Source of the DNA: Gallibacter pasteurianus_A
GTDB taxonomy: Bacteria; Bacillota; Clostridia; Peptostreptococcales; Anaerovoracaceae
Reading direction: 5' to 3'
NCBI GenBank assembly: GCA_963596005.1
Contig: CAVBJF010000002.1
Location: forward strand, 62,001 to 126,000
Length of the DNA: 64,000 nt
Shown: in pieces, positions 15,821 to 24,742 of the stretch
Position numbering within the stretch: the stretch's first letter is position 1
Layout: every line of letters starts with the position of its first letter
The notes under the pieces: generated by a model
What the model was told of the DNA's origin: nothing
Database searches by the model: none
The model's input: the letters and a program-made list of their open reading frames with translations, nothing else
Position numbers and translations under genes: made by a program

Positions 15821-18576
15821 AATTTTTAAAAAAATATTTTCCAACTACTGAAAAAAAGGTTATAGGAATATTTTTTACCTTAGCAATAATATTAGTGCTG
15901 AGGCTTTTTGTATTATCCATCATTCAGAACTCGGAGTGGAGTGATGCGGCTAATTCGCTTAGCATAAAGGGTATCTATACCCAGTCGCCACGAGGAAATA
16001 TTTACGATAGAAATGGAGAGTTGCTCGCCGGTAATGAGCAGATATTTTCCGTCAGGATGAGCGCGGGTACAATGGAAAACAGCGAGATAAATAAGATTGT
16101 TACAGAACTGCTTGCGATATTTGATGAAAATGATGATGATTACGAAAGCGATTTTCCAATAGAAATATCAGACGGGAAATTTTCTTTCACATATGATAAT
16201 GAGATAAAAAGTTGGCTTATCGAAAACAATATAAGCACAAGTGCGACAGCAGAGGAGGCCTTGTATGCTTTAGCGGACAAGCTTGGTATAGAGAGTGATG
16301 ATAGATACGAGATACAGGCACAACTGCAAAATACGTATGGTGTGTATCCTCCGATTGCTGTAAAGAATATGAAGTATACTGCACAAAAGGAAAAAGAAGA
16401 ATTCCTTGATAGTTATAATCTTGATGATGATGTAGCAGCGGCAGAGGCATTCGCTAAGATAAGAAAAAAATTTGAAATCGCGGACAGTATTTCTGACAAG
16501 CAGGCGCTAAAGATTATGGGTATCAGGGCACAAATAAATTCGACCGGATATAAAAAATACATGCCGGCGACGATAGCGACCGATGTTTCGAAAAAGACGC
16601 TTATGGAAGTAGAGGAAAATTCATCAGAACTTAAAGGCGTCGATGTAGTATCAAGCTCAAAAAGGTATTACCCAAACGGCAATTTAGCTTCGCATATTCT
16701 CGGATATATGGGTAAGATATCTTCCGATGAAAAGGATGAGTACGAAGCAAAAGGATACGAAACTTCTGCACTTGTGGGACAGCAAGGCATAGAGGGTATA
16801 TATGAATCTGTTTTAAAAGGGCAGGATGGCACACAGCTGATAAGGGTAAATGCTCATGGCGAATATGTAAAGACCCTAAGTGAAATAGAGTCAGAAAAGG
16901 GCAAAGATATATATCTGACTATAGATAGCGACTTACAAAAAATCGCAGAAGAAGCCCTGGAAAAAAACATAAAGGCATGTAGAGGAGGAGTTTTTACAAG
17001 TGAATTCGGCAATATAAGTCTCACATCCGCTAACAATGCGAAAACAGGCGCTGTTGTAGCGATAGAAGTGGAAACAGGCGATGTGCTTGCTATGGCAAGC
17101 TATCCTGACTTTGATCCTAATTTATTTTCTGAGGGAATATCTTCGGATGACTGGGAAAGTCTTCAAAGTGAAAATCCAAGGGATTCGCTTGCGCAGGCGC
17201 CATTATATAATATAGCAACCATGAGTGCGATACAGCCGGGTTCGACATTTAAACCGATAACCGCTACTGCCGCTCTTGAGAATGGATTTAACGCAAATAC
17301 GACTCTTCAGGATAAGGGATATATAAAGCTTGGCGATAGAACTTTTGGTTGCGTGCTATGGAATGTGGCAAAAAGCAATCACGGATATATAAATTTGTAT
17401 AAAGCAATACAGGTGTCGTGTAACTATTATTTTTATGATTTGATTACAAATAAAGATTGGGCTACAGGCAACTCTCTTGGTATGAATAGCAAAATGGGTA
17501 TAGATGAGGTAATGGATTATGCGAAGCAGTTTGGTCTTGGTCAATCTACCGGCATAGAACTTGCTGAGAATACATCTTTTATTCCTACTGAAGAAAGAAA
17601 GGTAAAAGGATTACAAAACAGCTTAAAAAATATATTGTATGCGAATGCCGAATCATATTTTGAGGAAACTACATACTCGAATCAAAAGAAACTCGACAGG
17701 GATATCGAGACAATTGTGGGATGGTTAAAGAAAGACGAGATTACATACAAAGAGATGAAAAATGAACTTCTTCCAAGCGTAGGTATTAAGGAATCAAAAT
17801 ATGAGGATATGATACAGCTTTGTCTATACGATTATTTTAATCAAGCAAAATGGACAACAGGTGATGCGTTTAACTTGGCAATCGGACAGGGAGATAATGC
17901 ATATACGCCGCTACAAATAGCAAATTATCTTGCCACACTTGGAAATGATGGTGTCAGAAATCAGGTTAGCATTGTAAAGAGCATTGAGGACGAAGGTACA
18001 ACTACTAAAGGAGATACAACAAAGGTAGATGTTAAAAAGTCTACGATTGAAGCTATCAAAAAGGGCATGAATGGTGTTACAAAGGATTCGGATTCGGGTA
18101 TCAGTAGCCACTATGCTTCATTCCCGTGGGAGGTATGTGCAAAGACTGGTACGGCGCAAAAGGACGGATATGTAAATCCTGAATCGGAGGTCGATTACAT
18201 CAAACAGCATCTGTCAAGCTTTGGCAATATGTCTTGGAGCGAGGTGCAAACAGAGATGAAAAGACTAATGAAAACATATCCGGATACATATACCTCAGAG
18301 GATGTTGCAGTAAGGCGTGCTGTCATCAACTTGAGCGGTGGCAAGTTAACATCGGAAGATTTAAATAAATATAAATCAACATATGATGAATTCGCATGGA
18401 CGATGGCTATGGCACCGATGGATGACCCAAAGATAGCAGTTGTGTGCGTGATCCCTCAGGGTGTTACAGGTGGTAATGCAAACCCTGTAGTTAGAGAAAT
18501 AATAGGACAATATCTAAAGTCAATCTCGTCGGAGTATAGCGAGGATGATTTTAAGATTGTAAATGAGTTTGATTAG
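15817..18576 (+). CDS. mrdA: Penicillin-binding protein 2 (class B transpeptidase), with two large insertions
   Basis: Cross-links peptidoglycan during rod elongation, working with RodA. It has 919 residues, one N-terminal membrane segment (about 18-37) and the PBP dimerisation region starting SPRGNIYDRNGELLAG. Transpeptidase motifs are S476-T-F-K479 (QPGSTFKP), S534-C-N536 and K776-T-G. Usual PBP2 proteins have 600-750 residues. The extra length lies in a linker at about 90-250, roughly 85 charged residues between SCN and KTG (about 585-680), and about 75 residues between KTGTA and FAWTMAMAPMDDP. The reading frame is continuous and all three active-site motifs are intact. Confidence 0.95.
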   Translation: MKFLKKYFPTTEKKVIGIFFTLAIILVLRLFVLSIIQNSEWSDAANSLSIKGIYTQSPRGNIYDRNGELLAGNEQIFSVRMSAGTMENSEINKIVTELLAIFDENDDDYESDFPIEISDGKFSFTYDNEIKSWLIENNISTSATAEEALYALADKLGIESDDRYEIQAQLQNTYGVYPPIAVKNMKYTAQKEKEEFLDSYNLDDDVAAAEAFAKIRKKFEIADSISDKQALKIMGIRAQINSTGYKKYMPATIATDVSKKTLMEVEENSSELKGVDVVSSSKRYYPNGNLASHILGYMGKISSDEKDEYEAKGYETSALVGQQGIEGIYESVLKGQDGTQLIRVNAHGEYVKTLSEIESEKGKDIYLTIDSDLQKIAEEALEKNIKACRGGVFTSEFGNISLTSANNAKTGAVVAIEVETGDVLAMASYPDFDPNLFSEGISSDDWESLQSENPRDSLAQAPLYNIATMSAIQPGSTFKPITATAALENGFNANTTLQDKGYIKLGDRTFGCVLWNVAKSNHGYINLYKAIQVSCNYYFYDLITNKDWATGNSLGMNSKMGIDEVMDYAKQFGLGQSTGIELAENTSFIPTEERKVKGLQNSLKNILYANAESYFEETTYSNQKKLDRDIETIVGWLKKDEITYKEMKNELLPSVGIKESKYEDMIQLCLYDYFNQAKWTTGDAFNLAIGQGDNAYTPLQIANYLATLGNDGVRNQVSIVKSIEDEGTTTKGDTTKVDVKKSTIEAIKKGMNGVTKDSDSGISSHYASFPWEVCAKTGTAQKDGYVNPESEVDYIKQHLSSFGNMSWSEVQTEMKRLMKTYPDTYTSEDVAVRRAVINLSGGKLTSEDLNKYKSTYDEFAWTMAMAPMDDPKIAVVCVIPQGVTGGNANPVVREIIGQYLKSISSEYSEDDFKIVNEFD

Positions 18577-18588
18577 AAAGGTTTTATT

Positions 18589-19317
18589 ATGGGAAAGGTC
18601 GTTTTAATAGCTTCCGGCAAAGGAGGCACAGGCAAAACACTTTTTGCGACTAATATCGGTACGCTGCTTGCTTTAAGAGGGAAAAAGACACTTCTTATCG
18701 ATATGGATCTTGGGCTTAGAAATCTTGATCTATATATGGGGCTTGAAAATAAGGTTGTATATAACATTATGGATGTTATATCAGGTGTTTGCGGTATAAA
18801 AAAAGCGCTCATAAAGGATAAGAGATTTGAAAGTCTATATTTGATGTCTGCATCATCTTATAGCGACAACAGAGACATAACGCCACTTCATATGGAGGTT
18901 CTTTGCGATAAACTAAAAGAAAAATTCGATTATATAATAATAGACGCACCTGCCGGCATAGGCGAGGGACTTGAGATAGGAGCAAGCGTAGCTGACCTTG
19001 CGCTCATAATCACAGAACCCGAATACGCTTCGGTAAGAGATGCTGACGTAGTAGATGCGAAGCTGCGTAAGCTCGGAGTTAATAAAATATGTGCAATTAT
19101 AAATAAGGTAAACGTAGATTTGATGTCGCTAGGTGCGATACCTACATTTTCCGATATAATGGACAGGCTTCGAATGAAAAAGCTCGGATTTATACAATAT
19201 GACGATAATATATATATGGCGACAAATAAGGGAGTGCCGATAGTTTTAAAAAAAGACACATACATAGAAAAGAATTTTAATAGCATTCTTGACAGAATGC
19301 TTGCAGAGCTTCAATAA
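18589..19317 (+). CDS. minD: MinD-like ParA/MinD family ATPase
   Basis: Deviant Walker ATPase of the MinD/ParA class, 242 residues. Walker A SGKGGTGKT (residues 9-17) has the signature Lys, then LLIDMDLGLRNLDLYMG and IIIDAPAGIGEGLE (Walker B). Its place after mreBCD-PBP2 is where minC-minD is found in many Clostridia, but no minC or minE is in the window. The last residues (KNFNSILDRMLAELQ) are less basic than the usual amphipathic membrane-targeting helix, and the protein is shorter than Bacillus MinD (268). A role in septum placement is therefore inferred; another ParA-like positioning role in the elongation operon is possible. Confidence 0.8.
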   Translation: MGKVVLIASGKGGTGKTLFATNIGTLLALRGKKTLLIDMDLGLRNLDLYMGLENKVVYNIMDVISGVCGIKKALIKDKRFESLYLMSASSYSDNRDITPLHMEVLCDKLKEKFDYIIIDAPAGIGEGLEIGASVADLALIITEPEYASVRDADVVDAKLRKLGVNKICAIINKVNVDLMSLGAIPTFSDIMDRLRMKKLGFIQYDDNIYMATNKGVPIVLKKDTYIEKNFNSILDRMLAELQ

Positions 19318-19334
19318 ACCTTCAATAAAACAGT

Positions 19335-19363
19335 AAAAAGGAAGTCATATGACCTCCTTTTTT
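19335..19363. terminator. Bidirectional terminator between minD and rodA
   Basis: A-run, near-palindrome GGAAGTCATATGACCTCC (one A x C mismatch) and T-run, so it works on both strands; the 3' end just touches the rodA stop. Confidence 0.8.
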
Positions 19364-20474
19364 ATTTTATAAATGCTACACCGCGGTTACTTACGGCTAT
19401 ATTTAAGATTAGCGCAATGCAAAGCATATTAGACAGTATAGAAGAACCGCCATAACTTATAAATGGCAATGTGATACCTGTTACAGGCATAAGCCCCATG
19501 GTCATCGCTATGTTTTCAAAAATCTGTGCCGCAAAAAGGCCAAGAAAACCGATTAGCATAAGCGAACCAAATTTGTCATGTACATTAAATGACAGCTTTA
19601 GGATTGATATCAAAAGCCAAATGAAAAGGCATATCAAAATTGTCCCCCCCACAAATCCGAGTTCCTCACATATTACCGAAAAGATGAAGTCGGAATTTCT
19701 AACAGGTAAAAAATCTAAATCCTTTTGCGTGCCGTTAAAGAGGCCTTTTCCGAAAATACCACCCGAACCGATAGCAATCTTAGATTGCCATACTTGATAA
19801 TTTGCCTGTATCGAAAGGTCGTTAGGATAAAGAAAGGCTGTGATTCTTTGCTGCTGATATGTATCAAGTAGTTTAAATAAAAATGGAATGGCTATTACAA
19901 CTGCTATAGCAATTTTGCCAAAGAGCTTCATATTTACACCTGAAGACAGAAGCATAGCGATAAATATCACTATAAAAACAGCGGCACTACCGAAATCCTC
20001 CTTTAAAACTATCAAAATAATTGGTGCCGCATACAAAACGGCTTTCCCAAAATCTTTTAGTGTAGTGATAGAATTTCTGTGCTTGTTAAAATATATTGCA
20101 AGAAGCACAATAAAGGTAATCTTAATTATTTCGGATGGCTGGAATGTCGTAAAACCTATATTGATCCAAGAACGTGCACCGTATTTACTGACGCCTATGA
20201 TAGGCAGATAAGGAGTTAGCAAAAATAGTACCGAAAATATATAAAGAGGCTTTTGCATTTCTTCTAAAACGCTATAATTTAGCCTCATTATTACAAAGAC
20301 TAAAACAAAACCAAGAATATATGCTACTGCCTGCACGACAAATGTTCTTGAGAAAACGATGCCGTCATCATATGAGGTTGAAAGCATCATAGTTAAGCTA
20401 ATCAATGCAAAAACAACCGGCAAAACATATATCGGTTTAGGTATATTTTTAAAAAGTCCTCTGATGTAATTCAT
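19362..20474 (-). CDS. rodA: RodA, SEDS peptidoglycan polymerase of the elongasome
   Basis: Membrane glycosyltransferase that polymerises lipid II with PBP2. It has 370 residues and about 10 membrane segments. SEDS motifs: YGARSWINIGFTTFQPSE, KEDFGSAAVF (the loop bearing the catalytic Asp, where LQPDLGTA is usual; here E-D-F), QQQRITAFLYP and the C-terminal LPFISYGGSS. It is on the opposite strand to the mre genes, converging on minD across a shared terminator, so it has its own promoter. The ATG at 20474 is preceded by AGGAAAGGAAAATA. Confidence 0.95.
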   Translation of the reverse strand: MNYIRGLFKNIPKPIYVLPVVFALISLTMMLSTSYDDGIVFSRTFVVQAVAYILGFVLVFVIMRLNYSVLEEMQKPLYIFSVLFLLTPYLPIIGVSKYGARSWINIGFTTFQPSEIIKITFIVLLAIYFNKHRNSITTLKDFGKAVLYAAPIILIVLKEDFGSAAVFIVIFIAMLLSSGVNMKLFGKIAIAVVIAIPFLFKLLDTYQQQRITAFLYPNDLSIQANYQVWQSKIAIGSGGIFGKGLFNGTQKDLDFLPVRNSDFIFSVICEELGFVGGTILICLFIWLLISILKLSFNVHDKFGSLMLIGFLGLFAAQIFENIAMTMGLMPVTGITLPFISYGGSSILSNMLCIALILNIAVSNRGVAFIK

Positions 20475-20506
20475 TATTTTCCTTTCCTAATTGGAGTACT
20501 CTGATC

Positions 20507-20557
20507 TTGACTTTTAATGACAACTCACATTATAATATTATAGTATGATTATAGCAA
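20507..20557. promoter_or_regulatory. Overlapping divergent promoters for rodA (minus) and rny (plus)
   Basis: Minus strand: TTGCTA (20557-20552), 17 bases, TATAAT (20534-20529) for rodA. Plus strand: TTGACT (20507-20512), 18 bases, TATAAT (20531-20536) for rny. The two -10 boxes overlap, so the promoters probably compete for polymerase. Confidence 0.6.
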
Positions 20558-20656
20558 GTAAGATTATCATATATGTAATGCAATTTTGTTTATTTAAAAA
20601 ATAAAAAATAAAATTTGAAATACATCAAATTTAAGGGAAAGGGGGAATTGACGGCA

Positions 20657-22198
20657 ATGAATATACCAGGAATGATAGCTATCGCTTTGGTAGCCACTTG
20701 TGTGGGTATACTAATAGGCTATCTTATTAGAAAAAGAGTTGGCGAAAAAGCTATCGGAAGCGCAGAACAAAAGGCACAAAATCTAATTTTGGATGCTGAA
20801 CATAAATCAGAAACAATAAAAAAAGAGAAACTTCTTGAAGCAAAAGAAGAAGGTATAAAATTAAAAAACGAAGCCGAAAGAGAAATTAGAGAAAGAAGAA
20901 ATGAGATCTCTAAATCAGAAAATCGTCTCATACAAAAAGAAGAGACTATTGATAGAAAATTAGAAAACATCGAACGAAAAGAACAAAGCATTACAGACAA
21001 AGAAGAGGATTTAGCAAAGAGAAAAAGAGACCTTGAAGAACTACATGTACAGCAGGTGGCAAAGCTTGAACAAATTTCAGGCTATACAAAGGAAGAGGCA
21101 AAGGACATACTGCTTGACAGTATCAAAAGCGATGTAAAAGTTGAAGCTTCTATGCTCATAAAGGACATTGAGTCAAGAGCTAAAGAGGAGGCCGACAAAA
21201 AAGCTAAGGAAATTATAGTAGGTGCGATACAAAGATGTGCGGCAGACCATGTTGCAGAAAGTACGGTATCGGTTGTACCATTGCCAAATGAAGAAATGAA
21301 AGGCAGGATCATCGGCAGAGAAGGACGAAATATAAGGGCTATCGAAACGGCAACAGGCGTAGAGCTTATAATAGATGATACTCCGGAAGCGGTTATCCTT
21401 TCGGGCTTTGATCCGGTAAGAAGAGAAATAGCAAGACTTACTTTAGAAAAGCTGATACTAGATGGGCGTATCCATCCGGCGCGTATAGAGGAAACTGTAG
21501 CAAAGTCGGAAAAAGAGATACGAAATGTCATAAAAGAAGCAGGAGAACAGGTTACATTTGATGTTGGTATTCACAACCTGCACCCTGAGATCGTAAAGCT
21601 TCTCGGAAGACTAAAGTATAGAACTTCATATGGACAAAATGTTCTAAAACACAGCGAAGAAGTCGCACAGCTTGCAGGTCTTATGGCAGGAGAGCTTGGC
21701 TGCGATGTTATGCTTGCTAAAAGAGCAGGATTGCTTCATGACATAGGCAAGGCACTTGATCACGAAAAAGAAGGCACACACGTAGAAATAGGAATGGAAG
21801 TGCTAAAAAAATACAAAGAATCACCTGCGGTTATAGAGGCTATGCGTTCTCACCACGGAGATTATGAGCCTACATCTATGGAAGCGATTTTGATAGCTGC
21901 GGCAGACGCTCTTTCAGCGGCAAGGCCGGGAGCAAGAAGAGAAACTCTCGAATCATATATCAAGAGACTTGAAGCGCTTGAAGAAATTGCAAATAAGACA
22001 GAGGGCGTTGAAAAATCATACGCAATACAAGCGGGCAGAGAAATAAGAATTATAGCAAAACCTGAACAAGTAAAAGACGAAGAAATGCCATTCTTGGCAC
22101 GTGAAATTGCAAAGAAGATTGAGGAAGAAGTAGATTATCCCGGACAGATAAAGGTAAATATCGTGAGAGAGACGCGTGCTGTAGATTATGCAAAATAG
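20657..22198 (+). CDS. rny: Ribonuclease Y
   Basis: Membrane-anchored endoribonuclease that starts mRNA decay in Firmicutes. It has 513 residues: an N-terminal membrane segment (residues 4-24), a long charged coiled coil (about 35-170), a KH RNA-binding domain (GRIIGREGRNIRAIE) and an HD domain with HSEEVAQ and LLHDIGKALDHE. The C-terminus REIAKKIEEEVDYPGQIKV is typical. The ATG at 20657 gives the normal length and puts the membrane segment at the N-terminus; the longer frame begins at a TTG (20615) with basic residues unlike the family. GGGGG lies 11 bases upstream. Confidence 0.96.
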   Translation: MNIPGMIAIALVATCVGILIGYLIRKRVGEKAIGSAEQKAQNLILDAEHKSETIKKEKLLEAKEEGIKLKNEAEREIRERRNEISKSENRLIQKEETIDRKLENIERKEQSITDKEEDLAKRKRDLEELHVQQVAKLEQISGYTKEEAKDILLDSIKSDVKVEASMLIKDIESRAKEEADKKAKEIIVGAIQRCAADHVAESTVSVVPLPNEEMKGRIIGREGRNIRAIETATGVELIIDDTPEAVILSGFDPVRREIARLTLEKLILDGRIHPARIEETVAKSEKEIRNVIKEAGEQVTFDVGIHNLHPEIVKLLGRLKYRTSYGQNVLKHSEEVAQLAGLMAGELGCDVMLAKRAGLLHDIGKALDHEKEGTHVEIGMEVLKKYKESPAVIEAMRSHHGDYEPTSMEAILIAAADALSAARPGARRETLESYIKRLEALEEIANKTEGVEKSYAIQAGREIRIIAKPEQVKDEEMPFLAREIAKKIEEEVDYPGQIKVNIVRETRAVDYAK

Positions 22199-22208
22199 TT
22201 AATTTGAG

Positions 22209-22236
22209 CGAGGCGAGTAATCGCCTCGTTTATTTT
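22209..22236 (+). terminator. Terminator after rny
   Basis: Perfect stem CGAGGCGA (22209-22216) with TCGCCTCG (22221-22228), GTAA loop, then TTTATTTT. Confidence 0.9.
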
Positions 22237-22287
22237 AAATGGTTATTGTTACATATCGTTAGGATGCTGAGAACTAAGGAGAATAAT

Positions 22288-23418
22288 ATGTTTGTATATC
22301 TTGATAACAGTGCTACAACAAAACAATACGAAAGCGTAACAGAAAAAATGCTTCAATATATGCGGGAAGACTTTGGGAATCCGTCTTCGATGTATAGACT
22401 TGGCATTACAGCAGCAAAAGCTGTCAAAGAAGCCAAAAAACAGGTAGGCCTCGCGCTTACTGTGCCGGAAAATAACATTTATTTTACATCCGGCGGTACG
22501 GAGGCGGACAATTTTGCGATCTTCGGTAGCGTGCTGAAAAATAAAAGGCGAGGCAATAAAATAATAACTTCGAAAATAGAACATCCTGCAGTACTTGAGC
22601 CGATGAAACGCCTTGAAGATATGGGATTTGAAGTTGTATATTTGCCGGTAGATAAAAATTGTAAAATAGATATAGAAACATATAAAAAAGAGCTTTCTGA
22701 CGATGTTATTTTTATATCCGTAATGACTGCAAACAATGAGACAGGTACATTACAGCCGATAGAGGAGATGTATAAGCTGAAGCCGCAAAATGCATTTTTC
22801 CATACGGATGCGGTGCAGGCGTTTGGCAAAGTAAAAATACCAAAAGCTGACATGATAAGTATAAGCGGCCATAAGGTACATGGACCGAAGGGTATTGGTG
22901 CATTATTTGTAAGTGATGATACGAAGATAAAGCCTTATATGCTTGGTGGCGGTCAAGAGAAAAATATGCGCTCCGGCACGGAAAATGTGCCTGCGATTGT
23001 CGGCTTTGGTGAGGCGGCAAAAATGATTGCGGCAAGCGATGAAAGTATTTCAAGCATGAAAAAGGTAAAAGAGTATTTAAAAGAAGGTATACTTGCAGAG
23101 ATTGACGATATAAAAATCAATACGCCAAATGATAGCGTTGTATCTATCTTGAGCGTTTCGTTTTTAGGGACAAAAAGCGAGGTCATTTTGCACAAGCTTG
23201 AGGAGAATGATATATTCGTTTCGGCCGGTTCGGCTTGTTCGTCGAACAAAAAAGGAAGGAGCCATGTGCTTTCTGCGATGAATATGACAGATGAGGAGAT
23301 AGAAGGCACTTTGCGATTTAGCTTCAGCAATCTAAATACAATTGAAGAGATGGATTATGCGATTGAGAAGCTAAAAAAGGCTGTTATGGATTTTAGAAAA
23401 TTGATGCACAGGAGATAG
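22288..23418 (+). CDS. Cysteine desulfurase (NifS/IscS family)
   Basis: PLP enzyme that takes sulfur from cysteine. It has 376 residues. N-terminal YLDNSATTKQYESV, FTSGGTEADNFAI, the PLP lysine K196 in SGHKVHGPKG, and the active Cys C317 in GSACSSNKKGRSHVL. The ATG at 22288 follows AAGGAGAATAAT; the longer frame starts inside the rny terminator. It sits 3 bases before thiI, the same pairing as Bacillus nifZ-thiI, which implies it supplies sulfur for 4-thiouridine in tRNA rather than being the general Fe-S enzyme. No iscU or suf genes are nearby. Confidence 0.95.
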   Translation: MFVYLDNSATTKQYESVTEKMLQYMREDFGNPSSMYRLGITAAKAVKEAKKQVGLALTVPENNIYFTSGGTEADNFAIFGSVLKNKRRGNKIITSKIEHPAVLEPMKRLEDMGFEVVYLPVDKNCKIDIETYKKELSDDVIFISVMTANNETGTLQPIEEMYKLKPQNAFFHTDAVQAFGKVKIPKADMISISGHKVHGPKGIGALFVSDDTKIKPYMLGGGQEKNMRSGTENVPAIVGFGEAAKMIAASDESISSMKKVKEYLKEGILAEIDDIKINTPNDSVVSILSVSFLGTKSEVILHKLEENDIFVSAGSACSSNKKGRSHVLSAMNMTDEEIEGTLRFSFSNLNTIEEMDYAIEKLKKAVMDFRKLMHRR

Positions 23419-23421
23419 TAA

Positions 23422-24603
23422 ATGAAGGAAAATATTTTTATTGTGAGATGCGGGGAGACTGCATTAAAGGGCCAAAATAAGTCATATTTTGAAAAAATGC
23501 TTGTTGAGAGAATAAAAAAACTACTAAAAAAATATGACGGTATCTCGGTAAAGAGGAGCGAAGGGCTTATTTTCGTAAGAGCAGGGGAAAATATTGAAAA
23601 AGATAAACTTATAAAAGATATTTCGAAGGCGTTTGGAGTAGCTTCAATAAGCCCGGCTGTTGAGACGAATTCAAATATGGAAGATATTTTCGAGGCGGCG
23701 AGTACATATATGAAGGAGATCATTGATACAAGGGGCATAAAAACCTTTAAGGTTGAAGCAAAAAGAGCAGATAAGGGATTCCCTGTAAAATCGCCTGATA
23801 TAGCAAGAGAGGTTGGAGGAGCTGTTCTAAAGGCCTGTAAAGTGCTTAGCGTTGATGTTCACAATCCGGATGTGTATCTTTATGTAGATGTCAGAAAGAA
23901 TAACTCATATATTTACAGCGAGAAAATCAAAGCATTTGGCGGTCTTCCGCTTGGTACAAATGGCAAAGGACTTGTTTTGCTATCAGGTGGTATCGATTCG
24001 CCTGTCGCTGCATTTATGATGGCCAAGAGGGGAATGATGATTGAAGCTATACATTTTCATTCGTATCCGTATACAAGCCAGAGGGCGCAGGAAAAAGTGA
24101 AAGAACTCGCATCAAAGCTTGCGATATACTGTAGCAGATTTAAAATGCATGTGATAAATCTCTTGCCGATACAAGAGCAGATAGTACAAAATTGCCCCGA
24201 AGATGAAACAACGATATTGGTAAGAAGATTTATGATGAAGATTGCCGAAAAAGTTGCGGAGGAAAAAGGCTGTGACATGCTCATCACCGGAGAGAGCTTA
24301 GGACAGGTAGCCAGTCAAACATCAGCTTCGCTTGTATGTACAGATGATGCTGTTAAAGTGCCGGTTATGAGACCGCTTATAGCATTAGATAAAGTTGATA
24401 TCATGGAAATAGCAAAAGATATAGGCACATATGAGATTTCAATACAGCCATATGAGGACTGCTGTACCGTATTCTTACCAAAGCATCCTGTGACAAAACC
24501 AAGGCTCGAAAAGATACTCTTATCAGAAGCAAAACTGCCTGTTGATACGCTTGTGAGGGATGCTGTAAATTCACTCGAAACGATCGAGATTTTCCCCAGC
24601 TAA
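23422..24603 (+). CDS. thiI: tRNA 4-thiouridine synthetase ThiI
   Basis: Adenylates U8 of tRNA and inserts sulfur passed on by a cysteine desulfurase. It has 393 residues: N-terminal ferredoxin-like/THUMP region (about 1-165; RCGETALKGQNKSYFE, KTFKVEAKRADKGFP) and a PP-loop ATPase domain with LLSGGIDSPVAAFMM. The C-terminal rhodanese domain of E. coli ThiI is absent, as in Bacillus, so the sulfur relay must use other cysteines; CCTVFLPKHP is in the conserved region near the end. Its partner desulfurase is the preceding gene. Confidence 0.95.
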   Translation: MKENIFIVRCGETALKGQNKSYFEKMLVERIKKLLKKYDGISVKRSEGLIFVRAGENIEKDKLIKDISKAFGVASISPAVETNSNMEDIFEAASTYMKEIIDTRGIKTFKVEAKRADKGFPVKSPDIAREVGGAVLKACKVLSVDVHNPDVYLYVDVRKNNSYIYSEKIKAFGGLPLGTNGKGLVLLSGGIDSPVAAFMMAKRGMMIEAIHFHSYPYTSQRAQEKVKELASKLAIYCSRFKMHVINLLPIQEQIVQNCPEDETTILVRRFMMKIAEKVAEEKGCDMLITGESLGQVASQTSASLVCTDDAVKVPVMRPLIALDKVDIMEIAKDIGTYEISIQPYEDCCTVFLPKHPVTKPRLEKILLSEAKLPVDTLVRDAVNSLETIEIFPS

Positions 24604-24616
24604 AAGCAAAAAAAGC

Positions 24617-24645
24617 TTGAATTTTACCACAAAAAATGAGATACT
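24617..24645 (+). promoter_or_regulatory. Probable promoter of the bcd-etfBA operon
   Basis: TTGAAT (24617-24622), 17 bases, GATACT (24640-24645). Transcription would start at about 24652, at the foot of the hairpin listed next. Confidence 0.5.
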
Positions 24646-24649
24646 ATTG

Positions 24650-24678
24650 TTGGGTGTTTTTAATAAAAAAATACCCGA
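24650..24678 (+). promoter_or_regulatory. Stem-loop at the predicted 5' end of the bcd mRNA
   Basis: GGGTGTTTTT (24652-24661) pairs with the A-rich strand ending in TACCC (to 24676), with one G-T and flanking T-A/T-G pairs, loop AATAA. No T run follows, so it is not a standard terminator on the plus strand. A 5'-terminal hairpin can protect an mRNA from decay; that role is inferred. Confidence 0.5.
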
Positions 24679-24686
24679 ATACTAAC

Positions 24687-24708
24687 GTACCGGTTGGTAA
24701 AAGTACCG
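24687..24708 (+). promoter_or_regulatory. Possible operator upstream of bcd
   Basis: Inverted repeat TACC-GGTT-GGTA (24688-24699) overlapping a direct repeat of GTACCG (24687-24692 and 24703-24708). The layout suits a dimeric repressor, for example of the TetR type, which often controls acyl-CoA genes. No regulator gene is adjacent. Confidence 0.35.
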
Positions 24709-24742
24709 TAAATATTTACTTATACGGAGGAGGCATTCATAT

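Noticed and set aside
22204..22287. N-terminal extension of the cysteine desulfurase
   Set aside because: It begins within the rny terminator and translates to residues unlike the family.
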